This document shows positions 13,161 through 21,630 of a DNA stretch of 28,625 nucleotides, in pieces. Positions within the stretch are counted from its first letter, which is position 1, and each line of letters begins with the position of its first letter. A model generated the notes under the pieces. The model was not told where the DNA came from, did not search any database, and saw only the letters and a program-made list of their open reading frames with translations. The DNA is from an uncultured Prevotella sp. (GTDB lineage: Bacteria > Bacteroidota > Bacteroidia > Bacteroidales > Bacteroidaceae), in NCBI GenBank assembly GCA_900547005.1, contig URER01000032.1, positions 1 through 28,625 on the forward strand, written 5' to 3'. The translations under genes and the position numbers were made by a program.

Positions 13161-15749
13161 CTATTCTAAATCAACAACTGTTATTCCGGCACCGCCAAAC
13201 TGAACGTGTTCATCACGGCAACTTGCAACATTCGGAACTGTATTCAGATACTGTCTAATTAGTTGACGCAATATGCCATTGCCCTTGCCGTGCAATATTC
13301 TGACACGTCCCGCACCAACAAGTATTGCATCGTCGATATAATATTGCACTTGATTAAGAGCCTCATCACCACGCATTCCACGCACATCGAGGTCATGATG
13401 AAAATTCTTCTGACGGTCGTCGATGGCCTCACGTGTCATGCGGCTTGCCGTAACGACCGCAAAACTATCATTCTTCTTGTCCTTTTGTTCCGACGGCTTG
13501 ACTCTTTCCAAGCGGTCAAGCTTCATCTTCGTGCGCATATCGCCGAATATGACGGTGGCAATCTTGCCCTCAATCCCCACGAGAGTACCCACAGAGGTAA
13601 GTCCTTTGATGCGGACAGAAGAGCCGACAGCAATATTTGAGGCCGCTCCAGTACCTGCCTGTGGAGCTTTATTGTTGTCCCCTGCCCCACTTTCAGGATT
13701 TGCATTAGCCGTTTTCTCCGTAGCTTTCTTTTTCTTCCGTTCCTCCTTACGCTCTTTCCTGCGCTGAATCTGCGCTATCTTACGGGCTATCTTCTCATCT
13801 TCCGCCTTCGTGTCGATGGTGCTTACCTCCTGTTTGAAGGCGTCCAATTCCTCACGGATGCGCTTGGTTTCCTCCTTCTCAGCCTGACTCTCGCGTATCT
13901 CACGTATCGTATTTTCAATCTTCTTATTGCTCTCACGCAACAGTTCCTCGGCCTGTTCTTTGGCACGCCGCAACACATCCTTGCGACTTTTGTCTATCTC
14001 AGCGAGGTCGCTCTCATACTTGGCGATGATTCGCTCCATGTCCTTCTCACGCTGATGTATCGTCTGACGCTTACCTTCCCAATAACGTTTATCACGCACG
14101 ATGTCCTGCAAATACTTGTCGCTCTGTATATAATCCGAACCGACAATATCACTCGCGTCACGTATTACCTCCTCGGGGATACCTGTCTTGCGCGCTATCT
14201 CAATGGCAAACGAGCTGCCCGGCCGTCCGATGGCAAGCTGGAAGAGTGCCCGCATCTCCTTTCTGTCATAGAGCATCGCGGCATTCACCACGTAATCGTG
14301 GCTCTCAGCAAAGTGTTTCAGATTCTGATAGTGCGTCGTTATCACTCCCCATGCTTTCTTATTACAGAACTGTTTCAGCACAGCCTCGGCAATCGCACCA
14401 CCTATCTGCGGCTCTGTTCCCGTGCCAAACTCGTCGATGAGCAACAGAGTCTCGTCGTTTGAGAACTTCATCATATTCTTCATGTTCATCAGATGTGAAG
14501 AATACGTACTCAAATCGTTCTCAATGCTCTGCTCGTCACCGATATCTATCATGATATTCTTGAACACTCCCACGGTTGAACGGTCGCCTACCGGCACCGG
14601 CAATCCGCACTGAAGCATATATTGGAGCAATCCCACGGTCTTGAGGCAGACGGATTTTCCACCGGCATTCGGTCCTGAAATAATGAGTATCCGCTTGTCC
14701 TTTGTAAGCGTAATGTCTAACGGCACGACTTTCTTTCCTTGTTTTTCCAGCGGGATACGAAGCAACGGATGAACAGCCCTAATCCAGTCTATATGCGGAT
14801 AAGTCTCCACATTCGGCTCGAAACCGTTCTCCATCTTGGCAAATTCAGCCTTTGCGCGTATGAAATCTATATGAGCCAGCAGCTTATACGAGGCTATAAT
14901 ATCCTTCACATGGGGACGCACCGTGGCTGCAAACTCTTTCAAAATACGTATAATCTCTTTTCTTTCCTCATTCTCAAGTTCCCGAATGCGATTATTTGCC
15001 TCGACCACTTCTGTCGGTTCTACAAAGACTGTCTTTCCCGTAGCCGACTCGTCATGCACAATTCCCTTTATCTTCCGTTTCAATCCGGGTGCAATAGGAA
15101 TTACGAGCCTACCATCGCGTATCGTCGGAGTAACGTCTTTCTCAACGAGTCCATCGCTCTGCGCTGTCCTTAATATATTATATAATGTACGCGAGACAGC
15201 ACCTTCCGACTTCGCCAGTTCCCGCCGTATATGCGAGAGTTCCTGCGAAGCCGAATCCTTTATCTTTCCGTATCGGTCAACTATCCCATCTATTCTGATT
15301 ACTAATTGAGGAAAGGTCTTGATACCTAAAGTCAGCCGATACAATGAAGGATAGTCTGCCCTACCCTCCTGTCCCGCAGAATCAACTTCGTCATAATTGA
15401 TTTTCGCATCGGATTTTGGTGCAAGAAAGCCGACAATCTTATGTATAGTGTCCAACGAACGCTTCAAATCAAACAGTTCGCTTTCTTCCATATAAGTGCC
15501 CTCAAGACGTATTCGCGCCACGCTCTCACGCACATCAAAAAAGTACTGCAACGGGAAATCATCAGTCTCTTCCTGCAAACGCCGGAACTCGCGCACCTGA
15601 TTAAGCCATTCATTAATCACGGCCGCATCGCTTGAGAACGTCATATTCCCAACCATCTCCTTGCCAAGAGCCGACAGACAAAATCCGCTGACGAGATTGC
15701 GAGCTTCATCAAAACCTATTTTCTGTTCAAAACTATTAGGATAAATCAT
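13161..15749 (-). CDS. mutS2: MutS2 family ATPase/endonuclease
   Basis: This 862-residue cytoplasmic protein belongs to MutS2, which acts on branched DNA and, in some bacteria, on collided ribosomes rather than mismatches. The core and clamp occupy about 1-340; the ATPase has Walker A GPNAGGKS at 359-366, the STYSSHL signature at 414-420, Walker B LLLIDE at 435-440 and the TTH switch at 471-473. A long coiled coil (about 540-680) is very Lys/Glu/Arg-rich and is followed by an Ala/Asn/Gly-rich linker and a KOW-like segment (VGSSVRIKG). The C-terminal Smr nuclease domain has LDVRGMRGDEA and HGKGNGILR. Start is the ATG giving MIYPNSFEQKIGF, typical of Bacteroidales MutS2. It is the only gene in its unit; 15750-15912 upstream has no gene. 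Confidence 0.95.
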   Translation of the reverse strand: MIYPNSFEQKIGFDEARNLVSGFCLSALGKEMVGNMTFSSDAAVINEWLNQVREFRRLQEETDDFPLQYFFDVRESVARIRLEGTYMEESELFDLKRSLDTIHKIVGFLAPKSDAKINYDEVDSAGQEGRADYPSLYRLTLGIKTFPQLVIRIDGIVDRYGKIKDSASQELSHIRRELAKSEGAVSRTLYNILRTAQSDGLVEKDVTPTIRDGRLVIPIAPGLKRKIKGIVHDESATGKTVFVEPTEVVEANNRIRELENEERKEIIRILKEFAATVRPHVKDIIASYKLLAHIDFIRAKAEFAKMENGFEPNVETYPHIDWIRAVHPLLRIPLEKQGKKVVPLDITLTKDKRILIISGPNAGGKSVCLKTVGLLQYMLQCGLPVPVGDRSTVGVFKNIMIDIGDEQSIENDLSTYSSHLMNMKNMMKFSNDETLLLIDEFGTGTEPQIGGAIAEAVLKQFCNKKAWGVITTHYQNLKHFAESHDYVVNAAMLYDRKEMRALFQLAIGRPGSSFAIEIARKTGIPEEVIRDASDIVGSDYIQSDKYLQDIVRDKRYWEGKRQTIHQREKDMERIIAKYESDLAEIDKSRKDVLRRAKEQAEELLRESNKKIENTIREIRESQAEKEETKRIREELDAFKQEVSTIDTKAEDEKIARKIAQIQRRKERKEERKKKKATEKTANANPESGAGDNNKAPQAGTGAASNIAVGSSVRIKGLTSVGTLVGIEGKIATVIFGDMRTKMKLDRLERVKPSEQKDKKNDSFAVVTASRMTREAIDDRQKNFHHDLDVRGMRGDEALNQVQYYIDDAILVGAGRVRILHGKGNGILRQLIRQYLNTVPNVASCRDEHVQFGGAGITVVDLE

Positions 15750-15912
15750 AATAACCTATTGGTATTAATATAAAAGCAAGACAAAACTCTTATACTTTGA
15801 AAATTATATTTACGGAAATATGAAATATTAGAGTTAGCATTAAAAGTAGCCACGCCCTATTACGCAAAATCAGCGCAGTCCGTTAATATTTAACTAACTA
15901 CGCTGACTTCAG

Positions 15913-15997
15913 CGGAGAGAGAGGGATTCGAACCCCCGGTGCCTCTCAGCACGACGGTTTTCAAGACCGTTGTAATCGACCACTCTACCATCTCTCC
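15913..15997 (-). tRNA. tRNA-Ser (anticodon TGA)
   Basis: On the minus strand the 85-base gene begins GGAGAGATGGTAGAGTGG and ends with TCTCTCC plus discriminator G. The anticodon loop CTTGAAA gives TGA at 15961-15963. A long variable arm and the T-arm GGTTCGAATCC mark it as tRNA-Ser. CCA is not encoded. A short inverted repeat, CGCTGA/TCAGCG, at 15901-15914 overlaps the 3' end. Confidence 0.96.
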
Positions 15998-16035
15998 ATA
16001 ATAATGTCGACTAACTTCCTTTCTGAAAGCGAGTG

Positions 16036-16043
16036 CAAAGGTA
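16036..16043 (-). promoter_or_regulatory. -7 promoter box for tRNA-Ser
   Basis: Minus-strand TACCTTTG lies 38 bases before the tRNA and is identical to the box of tRNA-Pro. A second match, TAATTTTG, lies just upstream at 16046-16053. Confidence 0.5.
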
Positions 16044-16146
16044 AGCAAAATTATTTATATAACATAATTTTCGCTGTAAAAAACATTCCTATTTATTATT
16101 TGTTAACAAAACATCAACAAACTAATTAAAAGCATTTTTGAAAAAC

Positions 16147-16190
16147 AAAACTCGGCAAATAAAGGATAATCACTTTACTTGCCGAGTTTT
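16147..16190 (-). terminator. Terminator of the secA-ABC operon
   Basis: AAAACTCGGCAA (16147-16158) pairs with TTGCCGAGTTTT (16179-16190), with an inner 5-bp TAAAG/CTTTA stem. T-rich sequence follows on both strands, so it may act in both directions. It lies 86 bases after the ABC gene stop; 16191-16275 contains nothing else. Confidence 0.85.
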
Positions 16191-16275
16191 TTATGTTTCA
16201 ATATACATCCTCTGAATACATTAGAATATATTTGCAAACATATAAATATATTCATCAGATTGCGGAATGCCGGTA

Positions 16276-17100
16276 TTAAATCTTGAAATACTCTTCAAGT
16301 TCCGCATTGGCAGAGCCATTGTTGTTGGGTATATCGCGAATAATATTACCATGTTCAAGCAATGCGATGCGCGTACTTATATTTATCGTATGCTGAAGAT
16401 TATGACTGGATATCAGTATTGTAGCACCATTATCGCGGTTATAGTCTTCCAGAAGTTTCTTCAAGACGTTCTGCGACGTCGGGTCGAGAAAGTTGAAAGG
16501 CTCATCGAGAATCACAAGTTCCGGACTGTTCAGCAATGCTGAAATAATACCAATCTTCTGCTTGTTGCCGGCAGAGAAATTACGTATATACTTATTTTGT
16601 CCGAGGATTTCGCCACCCATGAAACTCTCAAAGCCCTTAAGCCGCTCGTTCACTTCGTCAGACGACATATTATTAGTCTTCCCGATAAACTCAAAATACT
16701 CCTCTGGCGTAAGGAAATCAATCAGGAATCCCTCATCAATATATGCTCCGGTAAATTTCTTCCAAGCCTCCGTCTTTGCAGGATTAAACATCTCACCCTT
16801 ATCATCTCCATTCAAACAAGATTGAGAATCAGAGTCCGACTCTAACATATCAGATGGAGTTTCAGAGCATGATAAAGAATCGGAAGAAGAAGGACGGCAG
16901 GAATTGCCACAAGAACCAAACAAGATCTCTCCCCCATCAGCTTTTATCAAGTCAAGAATAAGTCGGAAGAAGGTAGTTTTTCCGGCACCGTTATTACCCA
17001 CAAGACCAAGAATTTCGCCCGAGGGAATAGAAAATTTGGGGATATCAACTGCTGTCTTATCCCCAAATACTTTCTTCAAATCAGATACTACGATATTCAT
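16276..17100 (-). CDS. ABC transporter ATP-binding protein with Cys/Ser/Asp-rich insertion
   Basis: This 274-residue ATPase powers a membrane transporter, probably of the ABC-2 export class, whose permease is not in the window. It has Walker A GNNGAGKTT at 35-43, an ABC signature of the form NFSAGNKQK at 174-182 (instead of LSGGQ), Walker B LVILDEP at 195-201 and a switch His in SSHN. Between Walker A and the Q-loop region there is an inserted low-complexity stretch (about 62-112) rich in Ser, Asp and Cys (Cys 64, 68, 78 and 95), absent from ordinary ABC ATPases of this size class. The ATG is one base from the secA stop codon, so it is almost certainly the second gene of that operon. The link with secretion is positional only. 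Confidence 0.9.
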   Translation of the reverse strand: MNIVVSDLKKVFGDKTAVDIPKFSIPSGEILGLVGNNGAGKTTFFRLILDLIKADGGEILFGSCGNSCRPSSSDSLSCSETPSDMLESDSDSQSCLNGDDKGEMFNPAKTEAWKKFTGAYIDEGFLIDFLTPEEYFEFIGKTNNMSSDEVNERLKGFESFMGGEILGQNKYIRNFSAGNKQKIGIISALLNSPELVILDEPFNFLDPTSQNVLKKLLEDYNRDNGATILISSHNLQHTINISTRIALLEHGNIIRDIPNNNGSANAELEEYFKI

Positions 17101-17101
17101 A

Positions 17102-20100
17102 TTATCTCAAGTTCTTACCATGACAATGCTTAAACTTCTTGCCACTTCCACATGGACACGGGTCGTTCGGACGCGGCATTTTGTCCTTTACAATCGGCGT
17201 ATGATTCACCTGACGCGCACTTTCACGAGTGTCCTGTCTTGCGGCAGCAGCCTGTTGCGGATCGCTAAGGCTCTCTTTCTGCTCTGTATAGCGCTGTGAA
17301 CGCTCCTCAGGCGCAGCCTCCTGCACCTCTTGCTGCATCTCAGGAATCTGTCCGCGCATCAAAATAGAAGCGATACGGTTGTTCATATCGTTTATCATGC
17401 TATCCCATAGCTTCACACTCTCCAGCTTAAAGATAAGCAACGGGTCTTTCTGCTCGTAAGAAGCGTTCTGGACACTGTGCTTCAAGTCGTCAAGCTGGCG
17501 AAGATTTTCTTTCCAGTTATCGTCAATGATATGCAATACTATAACCTTCTCAAACTGCTTCACAACCGTTTTAGCCTCGCTATCGTAAGCCTCTTTCAGG
17601 TTGCAAGGGATATTATATACACGCTTTCCATCGGTTACAGGCACCATAATTCGCTCATAAACAGCTCCCTGCTCCTCATAAACCTTCTTTATTACAGGCC
17701 AAGCCACACTCTGTATGCGCTCTGTCTTACGCTTGAAAGCCTCCATAGCCTCGGTGAAAGCACGCTCACAAAGCTTGTCGCTGTCACCACCAATGAACTC
17801 GTTCTCGGTGAAAGGACATTCCATAGCGAGCACTTTCAAGAAGCCCTCTTTGCATCCCTCGAAATCGTTTGTGGTGATAATATTCACGACACGGTCCCAA
17901 ATGATATTGGCGATATCCATTCCGATACGCTCACCCATAAGGGCATGGCGGCGTTTCTCGTAAATCACGGTACGCTGTTTGTTCATCACGTCATCATATT
18001 CAAGAAGACGCTTACGCACACCGAAATGGTTCTCCTCTACTTTCTTCTGCGCACGTTCAACGCTATTAGACATCATCGGGCTTTCAATCCGGTCGCCTTC
18101 CTTGAATCCGAGTTTGTCCATTATCGATGCGATGCGCTCGGAAGCGAACAGACGCATGAGCTTATCTTCGAGAGATACGTAGAAAACTGACGAACCGGGG
18201 TCGCCCTGACGACCTGCACGACCACGCAACTGGCGGTCTACACGACGGCTTTCATGGCGTTCTGTACCGATGATTGCAAGACCACCGGCAGCCTTAACCT
18301 CCGGTGTCAGCTTGATATCGGTACCACGACCGGCCATATTGGTGGCAATGGTAACAGCTCCGAGCATACGCTCTTCTGTGTGCTTGTTGCCATTCTCGTC
18401 TACAATCTCAACCTTACCCATCGTGCTGCGACCTGCCTCTGCCACGATATCGGCCTCTTTCTGGTGCAACTTCGCGTTAAGAACCTGATGCGGAATCTTA
18501 CGCATATTAAGCATTTTCGACAACAACTCGGAAATCTCCACAGATGTAGTACCGACCAATGTCGGGCGTCCCGAATTGCGCATCTCCTCTATCTCATCGA
18601 TAACGGCGGCATACTTCTCGCGCGCAGTCTTATACAGACGGTCGTCCATATCCTTGCGCTGCACCGGTCGGTTCGTCGGAATCTCAACCACATCGAGCTT
18701 GTAGATATCCCAGAACTCTCCTGCTTCGGTAGAGGCTGTACCGGTCATACCGGCCAACTTATGATACATTCGGAAGTAGTTCTGCAAGGTAATCGTTGCA
18801 AAAGTTTGGGTTGCAGCCTCAACCTTCACGTGTTCCTTTGCCTCGACAGCCTGATGTAAGCCATCGCTCCAGCGGCGGCCTTCCATGATACGGCCTGTCT
18901 GCTCGTCGACAATCTTAACCTCTCCGTCGATAACGACATACTCATCATCCTTATTAAACATTGTATATGCCTTGAGCAACTGCTGCAACGTGTGTACGCG
19001 CTCGCTCTGCACGGCATAATGAGCCATGAGCTCATCCTTCTTGTTTACGCGCTCCTCGTCGGTAAGGTTCTCTGATTCGAGGGCCGACAGTTGTGATGTA
19101 ATATCTGGCAAGACAAACAAATCGCTGTTGTTCACCTGACTGGCAAGCCACTCGGTACCCTTATCCGTAAGGTCGCAAGAGTTCAGTTTCTCGTCAACAA
19201 CGAAATACAAAGGTTCTACAGCCTTAGGCATCTCGCGGTTGTTGTTCTGCATATAATACTCCTCAGTCTTCAACATACCGGCCTTTATACCCTCTTCCGA
19301 CAGATATTTGATAAGCGGTTTATTCTTTGGCAGACACTTATAAGAACGATAAAGAGAAAGGAATCCTTCTTCAATCTCATTCTTATTCTCGGTCTCCATA
19401 CCGTGAGTGATATGCTGTTTTGCATCGGCAAGATACTTCGTGGCAAGCTGGCGCTGCACAGCTACAAGGCGCTCAACTAACGGCTGATACTCCTCGAACA
19501 TTTGGTCATCGCCTTTCGGAACCGGACCTGAGATAATAAGAGGTGTACGGGCATCGTCAATCAACACCGAGTCGACCTCATCGACAATGGCGTAATTATG
19601 CTGGCGCTGCACCAAATCAGCCGGAGACACGGCCATATTGTCGCGCAGATAGTCGAAACCGAACTCATTGTTCGTACCGAACGTGATATCTGCCTGATAT
19701 GCTCTGCGCCTCTCCTCGGAGTTAGGCCTGTGCTTGTCGATACAATCCACAGAGAGTCCGTGGAACTCATAAAGCGGCCCCATCCACTCGGAGTCACGCT
19801 TTGCCAGATAATCGTTCACCGTTACGACATGAACACCGTTACCGGTCAAGGCATTCAGGAATACCGGAAGCGTTGCCACAAGGGTCTTACCCTCACCTGT
19901 CGCCATCTCGGCAATCTTACCCTGATGCAGCACGACGCCGCCAAACAACTGCACATCATAATGCACCATCTCCCACTTCAGGTCGTTACCTCCCGCAGTC
20001 CAATGGTTATGATATATAGCCTTGTCTCCGTCGAGTGTAACAAAGTCTTTCGACGGGTCTGCTGCCAATTCGCGGTCGAAGTCGGTAGCCGTTACCACGG

Positions 20101-20479
20101 TCTCCTCATTCTCGGCGAAACGGCGTGCGGTCTCCTTCACTATACTGAATGCCACGGGCATAATCTCGTTGAGAGACTTCTCATAAATATCGAGAACCTC
20201 CTTCTCCAACTTGTCTATCTGGTTGAAGATTTGCTCACGCGCATCGATTGGCGTATCTTCAATCTTCGACTTCAACTCTGCAATCTCTGCCTTTTGAGTA
20301 TTCGCAGAGTCCTGCACAAACTTTTGGATTTCCTTTGTTTTCGCGCGAAGCTGGTCGTTATCAAGAGCCTTTATTTCCGGATAAACAGCCTTCACACTTT
20401 CCACGAAAGGCTGAATCAACTTCATATCGCGTGTTGACTTATCTCCAAACAGTTTCTTCAAAAAGTTATTAAAATTCAT
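17102..20479 (-). CDS. secA: Preprotein translocase ATPase SecA
   Basis: SecA is the cytoplasmic motor that pushes unfolded precursors through SecYEG. At 1125 residues it is longer than the E. coli protein (about 900), as is usual in Bacteroidetes, because of an inserted segment after the DEAD motif (about 320-430, rich in charged residues). Walker A MATGEGKT lies at 192-199 and DEVDS at 300-304. The helicase C part has TNMAGRGTDIKL and RQLRGRAGRQGDPG. The final 18 residues form the zinc-binding tail C-P-C-G-S-G with Cys1108, Cys1110, Cys1119 and His1120, which binds SecB-type partners or ribosomes. The start MNFNNFLKKLFG is the standard SecA N-terminus. It is first in a two-gene operon with the ABC ATPase. 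Confidence 0.98.
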   Translation of the reverse strand: MNFNNFLKKLFGDKSTRDMKLIQPFVESVKAVYPEIKALDNDQLRAKTKEIQKFVQDSANTQKAEIAELKSKIEDTPIDAREQIFNQIDKLEKEVLDIYEKSLNEIMPVAFSIVKETARRFAENEETVVTATDFDRELAADPSKDFVTLDGDKAIYHNHWTAGGNDLKWEMVHYDVQLFGGVVLHQGKIAEMATGEGKTLVATLPVFLNALTGNGVHVVTVNDYLAKRDSEWMGPLYEFHGLSVDCIDKHRPNSEERRRAYQADITFGTNNEFGFDYLRDNMAVSPADLVQRQHNYAIVDEVDSVLIDDARTPLIISGPVPKGDDQMFEEYQPLVERLVAVQRQLATKYLADAKQHITHGMETENKNEIEEGFLSLYRSYKCLPKNKPLIKYLSEEGIKAGMLKTEEYYMQNNNREMPKAVEPLYFVVDEKLNSCDLTDKGTEWLASQVNNSDLFVLPDITSQLSALESENLTDEERVNKKDELMAHYAVQSERVHTLQQLLKAYTMFNKDDEYVVIDGEVKIVDEQTGRIMEGRRWSDGLHQAVEAKEHVKVEAATQTFATITLQNYFRMYHKLAGMTGTASTEAGEFWDIYKLDVVEIPTNRPVQRKDMDDRLYKTAREKYAAVIDEIEEMRNSGRPTLVGTTSVEISELLSKMLNMRKIPHQVLNAKLHQKEADIVAEAGRSTMGKVEIVDENGNKHTEERMLGAVTIATNMAGRGTDIKLTPEVKAAGGLAIIGTERHESRRVDRQLRGRAGRQGDPGSSVFYVSLEDKLMRLFASERIASIMDKLGFKEGDRIESPMMSNSVERAQKKVEENHFGVRKRLLEYDDVMNKQRTVIYEKRRHALMGERIGMDIANIIWDRVVNIITTNDFEGCKEGFLKVLAMECPFTENEFIGGDSDKLCERAFTEAMEAFKRKTERIQSVAWPVIKKVYEEQGAVYERIMVPVTDGKRVYNIPCNLKEAYDSEAKTVVKQFEKVIVLHIIDDNWKENLRQLDDLKHSVQNASYEQKDPLLIFKLESVKLWDSMINDMNNRIASILMRGQIPEMQQEVQEAAPEERSQRYTEQKESLSDPQQAAAARQDTRESARQVNHTPIVKDKMPRPNDPCPCGSGKKFKHCHGKNLR

Positions 20480-20521
20480 TTTATCTTTATTTTTTTATAT
20501 TCGTATTTTATTAAACGAGTG

Positions 20522-20529
20522 CAAATTTA
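20522..20529 (-). promoter_or_regulatory. -7 promoter box for secA
   Basis: Minus-strand TAAATTTG matches TAnnTTTG 42 bases before the secA ATG. No good -33 is visible. Confidence 0.5.
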
Positions 20530-21264
20530 CGAAAAATAATCCGTAAAATACCACTACACATATTATATTTAATGCAAGAGCGGAGAATTTAGAACGAAGC
20601 CATCTATTTTTTGAACGATTTTCGCCCCTTATCCGACACATCTTTTGTAAAGATTATTTATCAAATTTCACCTCCTGAAAATCGGATTTTTCCCTACTTA
20701 AAGGATGTTAAAATCAGCGTTTTTTCTTCATTCTTTACATTTTCCACGTTTGAATCCCACTCGAAAACGTTCATTTTCTGCCCCATTTAAGCCTGAAACA
20801 GGCCGTTTTGACATCTGAGAGAAATTTTCAGAGGTCGAAAAACTCATTTTTTGTAAAGCCTGAAATTCGCGTTTCTTTACATATTAACGTTTGTTAGCTC
20901 TCAAAAGTGCCACTTTTAGAGTCCGTTTTAGGCCGTTTTGGAGTGCAACGGGATATGTTTTGAAGCCCCAAAGTGGCACTTTTGGCGTCTAACGGAGCCA
21001 CTTTCGCAACAAAACGAGGCCAGAAACGTGCTCAAAAAGAGGCAAAATCAGGCAAAAGCGAGATAAGTCGCTGAACGTCAACACTTTAATTAAGTATGGC
21101 GTAAAACATCGATTTTCGGTATATTTTCGTTCGCAAGAGATTTTGAATGAAAATATCGCAATTCTGAGGGCTATACTTGTAAAGTTTTTTCACAATAATA
21201 TAACACCGTCAGAAGCCCTGAAAAGCCATCAAACTAACTTTAATTCCGAGTGAGTTTTTTATCT
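20530..21264. other. Long gene-free region with repeated short motifs
   Basis: No open frame of note exists on either strand. The stretch repeats several short motifs: TTTTGTAAAG at 20643 and 20849 (CTTGTAAAG at 21176), TTCTTTACAT at 20731 and 20873, GCCTGAAA at 20791 and 20858, and GGCCGTTTTG at 20801 and 20931. TTGTAAAG and CTTTACA are complementary, so pairs of them can form stems. It may be a decayed repeat element or a structured leader; I recognise no known RNA family. Confidence 0.6.
20903..20982. repeat. Pair of near-palindromic GTGCCAC hairpins
   Basis: AAAAGTGCCACTTTT (20903-20917) is a 7-bp inverted repeat around one base; AAAGTGGCACTTT (20970-20982) is the same motif in the other orientation. 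A third partial copy, AGCCACTTT, lies at 20996-21004. Confidence 0.7.
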
Positions 21265-21630
21265 TCAAAAATGTGAAGGTGCACGAATTCGAATGCTTTT
21301 TCCTGCAACAGCAAGTAAAAAGCGTGGTAAGTCAAAAAAGATATTATGTGCGAGCACCGCGTTCGGGGTGCTCAGCAGAATATTGCGTGATGCGAAACCA
21401 TAACCATTCGGATGATAGACATTATCGTTCCCCTTATGGTTATTGAGGTTTTTCAGGGCGTTTACAACAGACAGGATATCGGCCCTAAGCGTCCGGAACT
21501 CCGACTGCGACAGGTTTTCCGTAACGGCAAACTCGCCTACCGATGCCTTAAGCGCGAATGTGATGACCTGCGTCTCAACCCCGGTCGTGGCAAGAAGAAT
21601 CAGCAGGGCTTTTATATAACGGCTTCTCAT
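21265..21630 (-). CDS. Small exported protein of unknown function, coupled to DUF4105 gene
   Basis: I do not recognise this 121-residue protein. It begins with MRSRYIKALLILLATTG, a convincing signal peptide or membrane anchor, followed by a soluble segment with a predicted amphipathic helix (SEFRTLRADILSVVNALKNL) and a C-terminal part with GYGFASRN and FFDLPRFLLAVAGKS. Its ATG overlaps the stop of the preceding gene in an ATGA arrangement (21627-21630), so the two are translationally coupled. This coupling is the main argument that it is real. It probably works in the envelope beside the DUF4105 protein. The long gene-free region begins just after its stop. Confidence 0.65.
   Translation of the reverse strand: MRSRYIKALLILLATTGVETQVITFALKASVGEFAVTENLSQSEFRTLRADILSVVNALKNLNNHKGNDNVYHPNGYGFASRNILLSTPNAVLAHNIFFDLPRFLLAVAGKSIRIRAPSHF

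Noticed and set aside
19598..20437. 279-residue open frame antisense to secA
   Set aside because: Shadow of the secA coding sequence; no signal of independent function.
20530..21264. tmRNA, RNase P RNA, SRP RNA or 6S RNA in the long gap
   Set aside because: I looked for their hallmark sequences on both strands and saw none.
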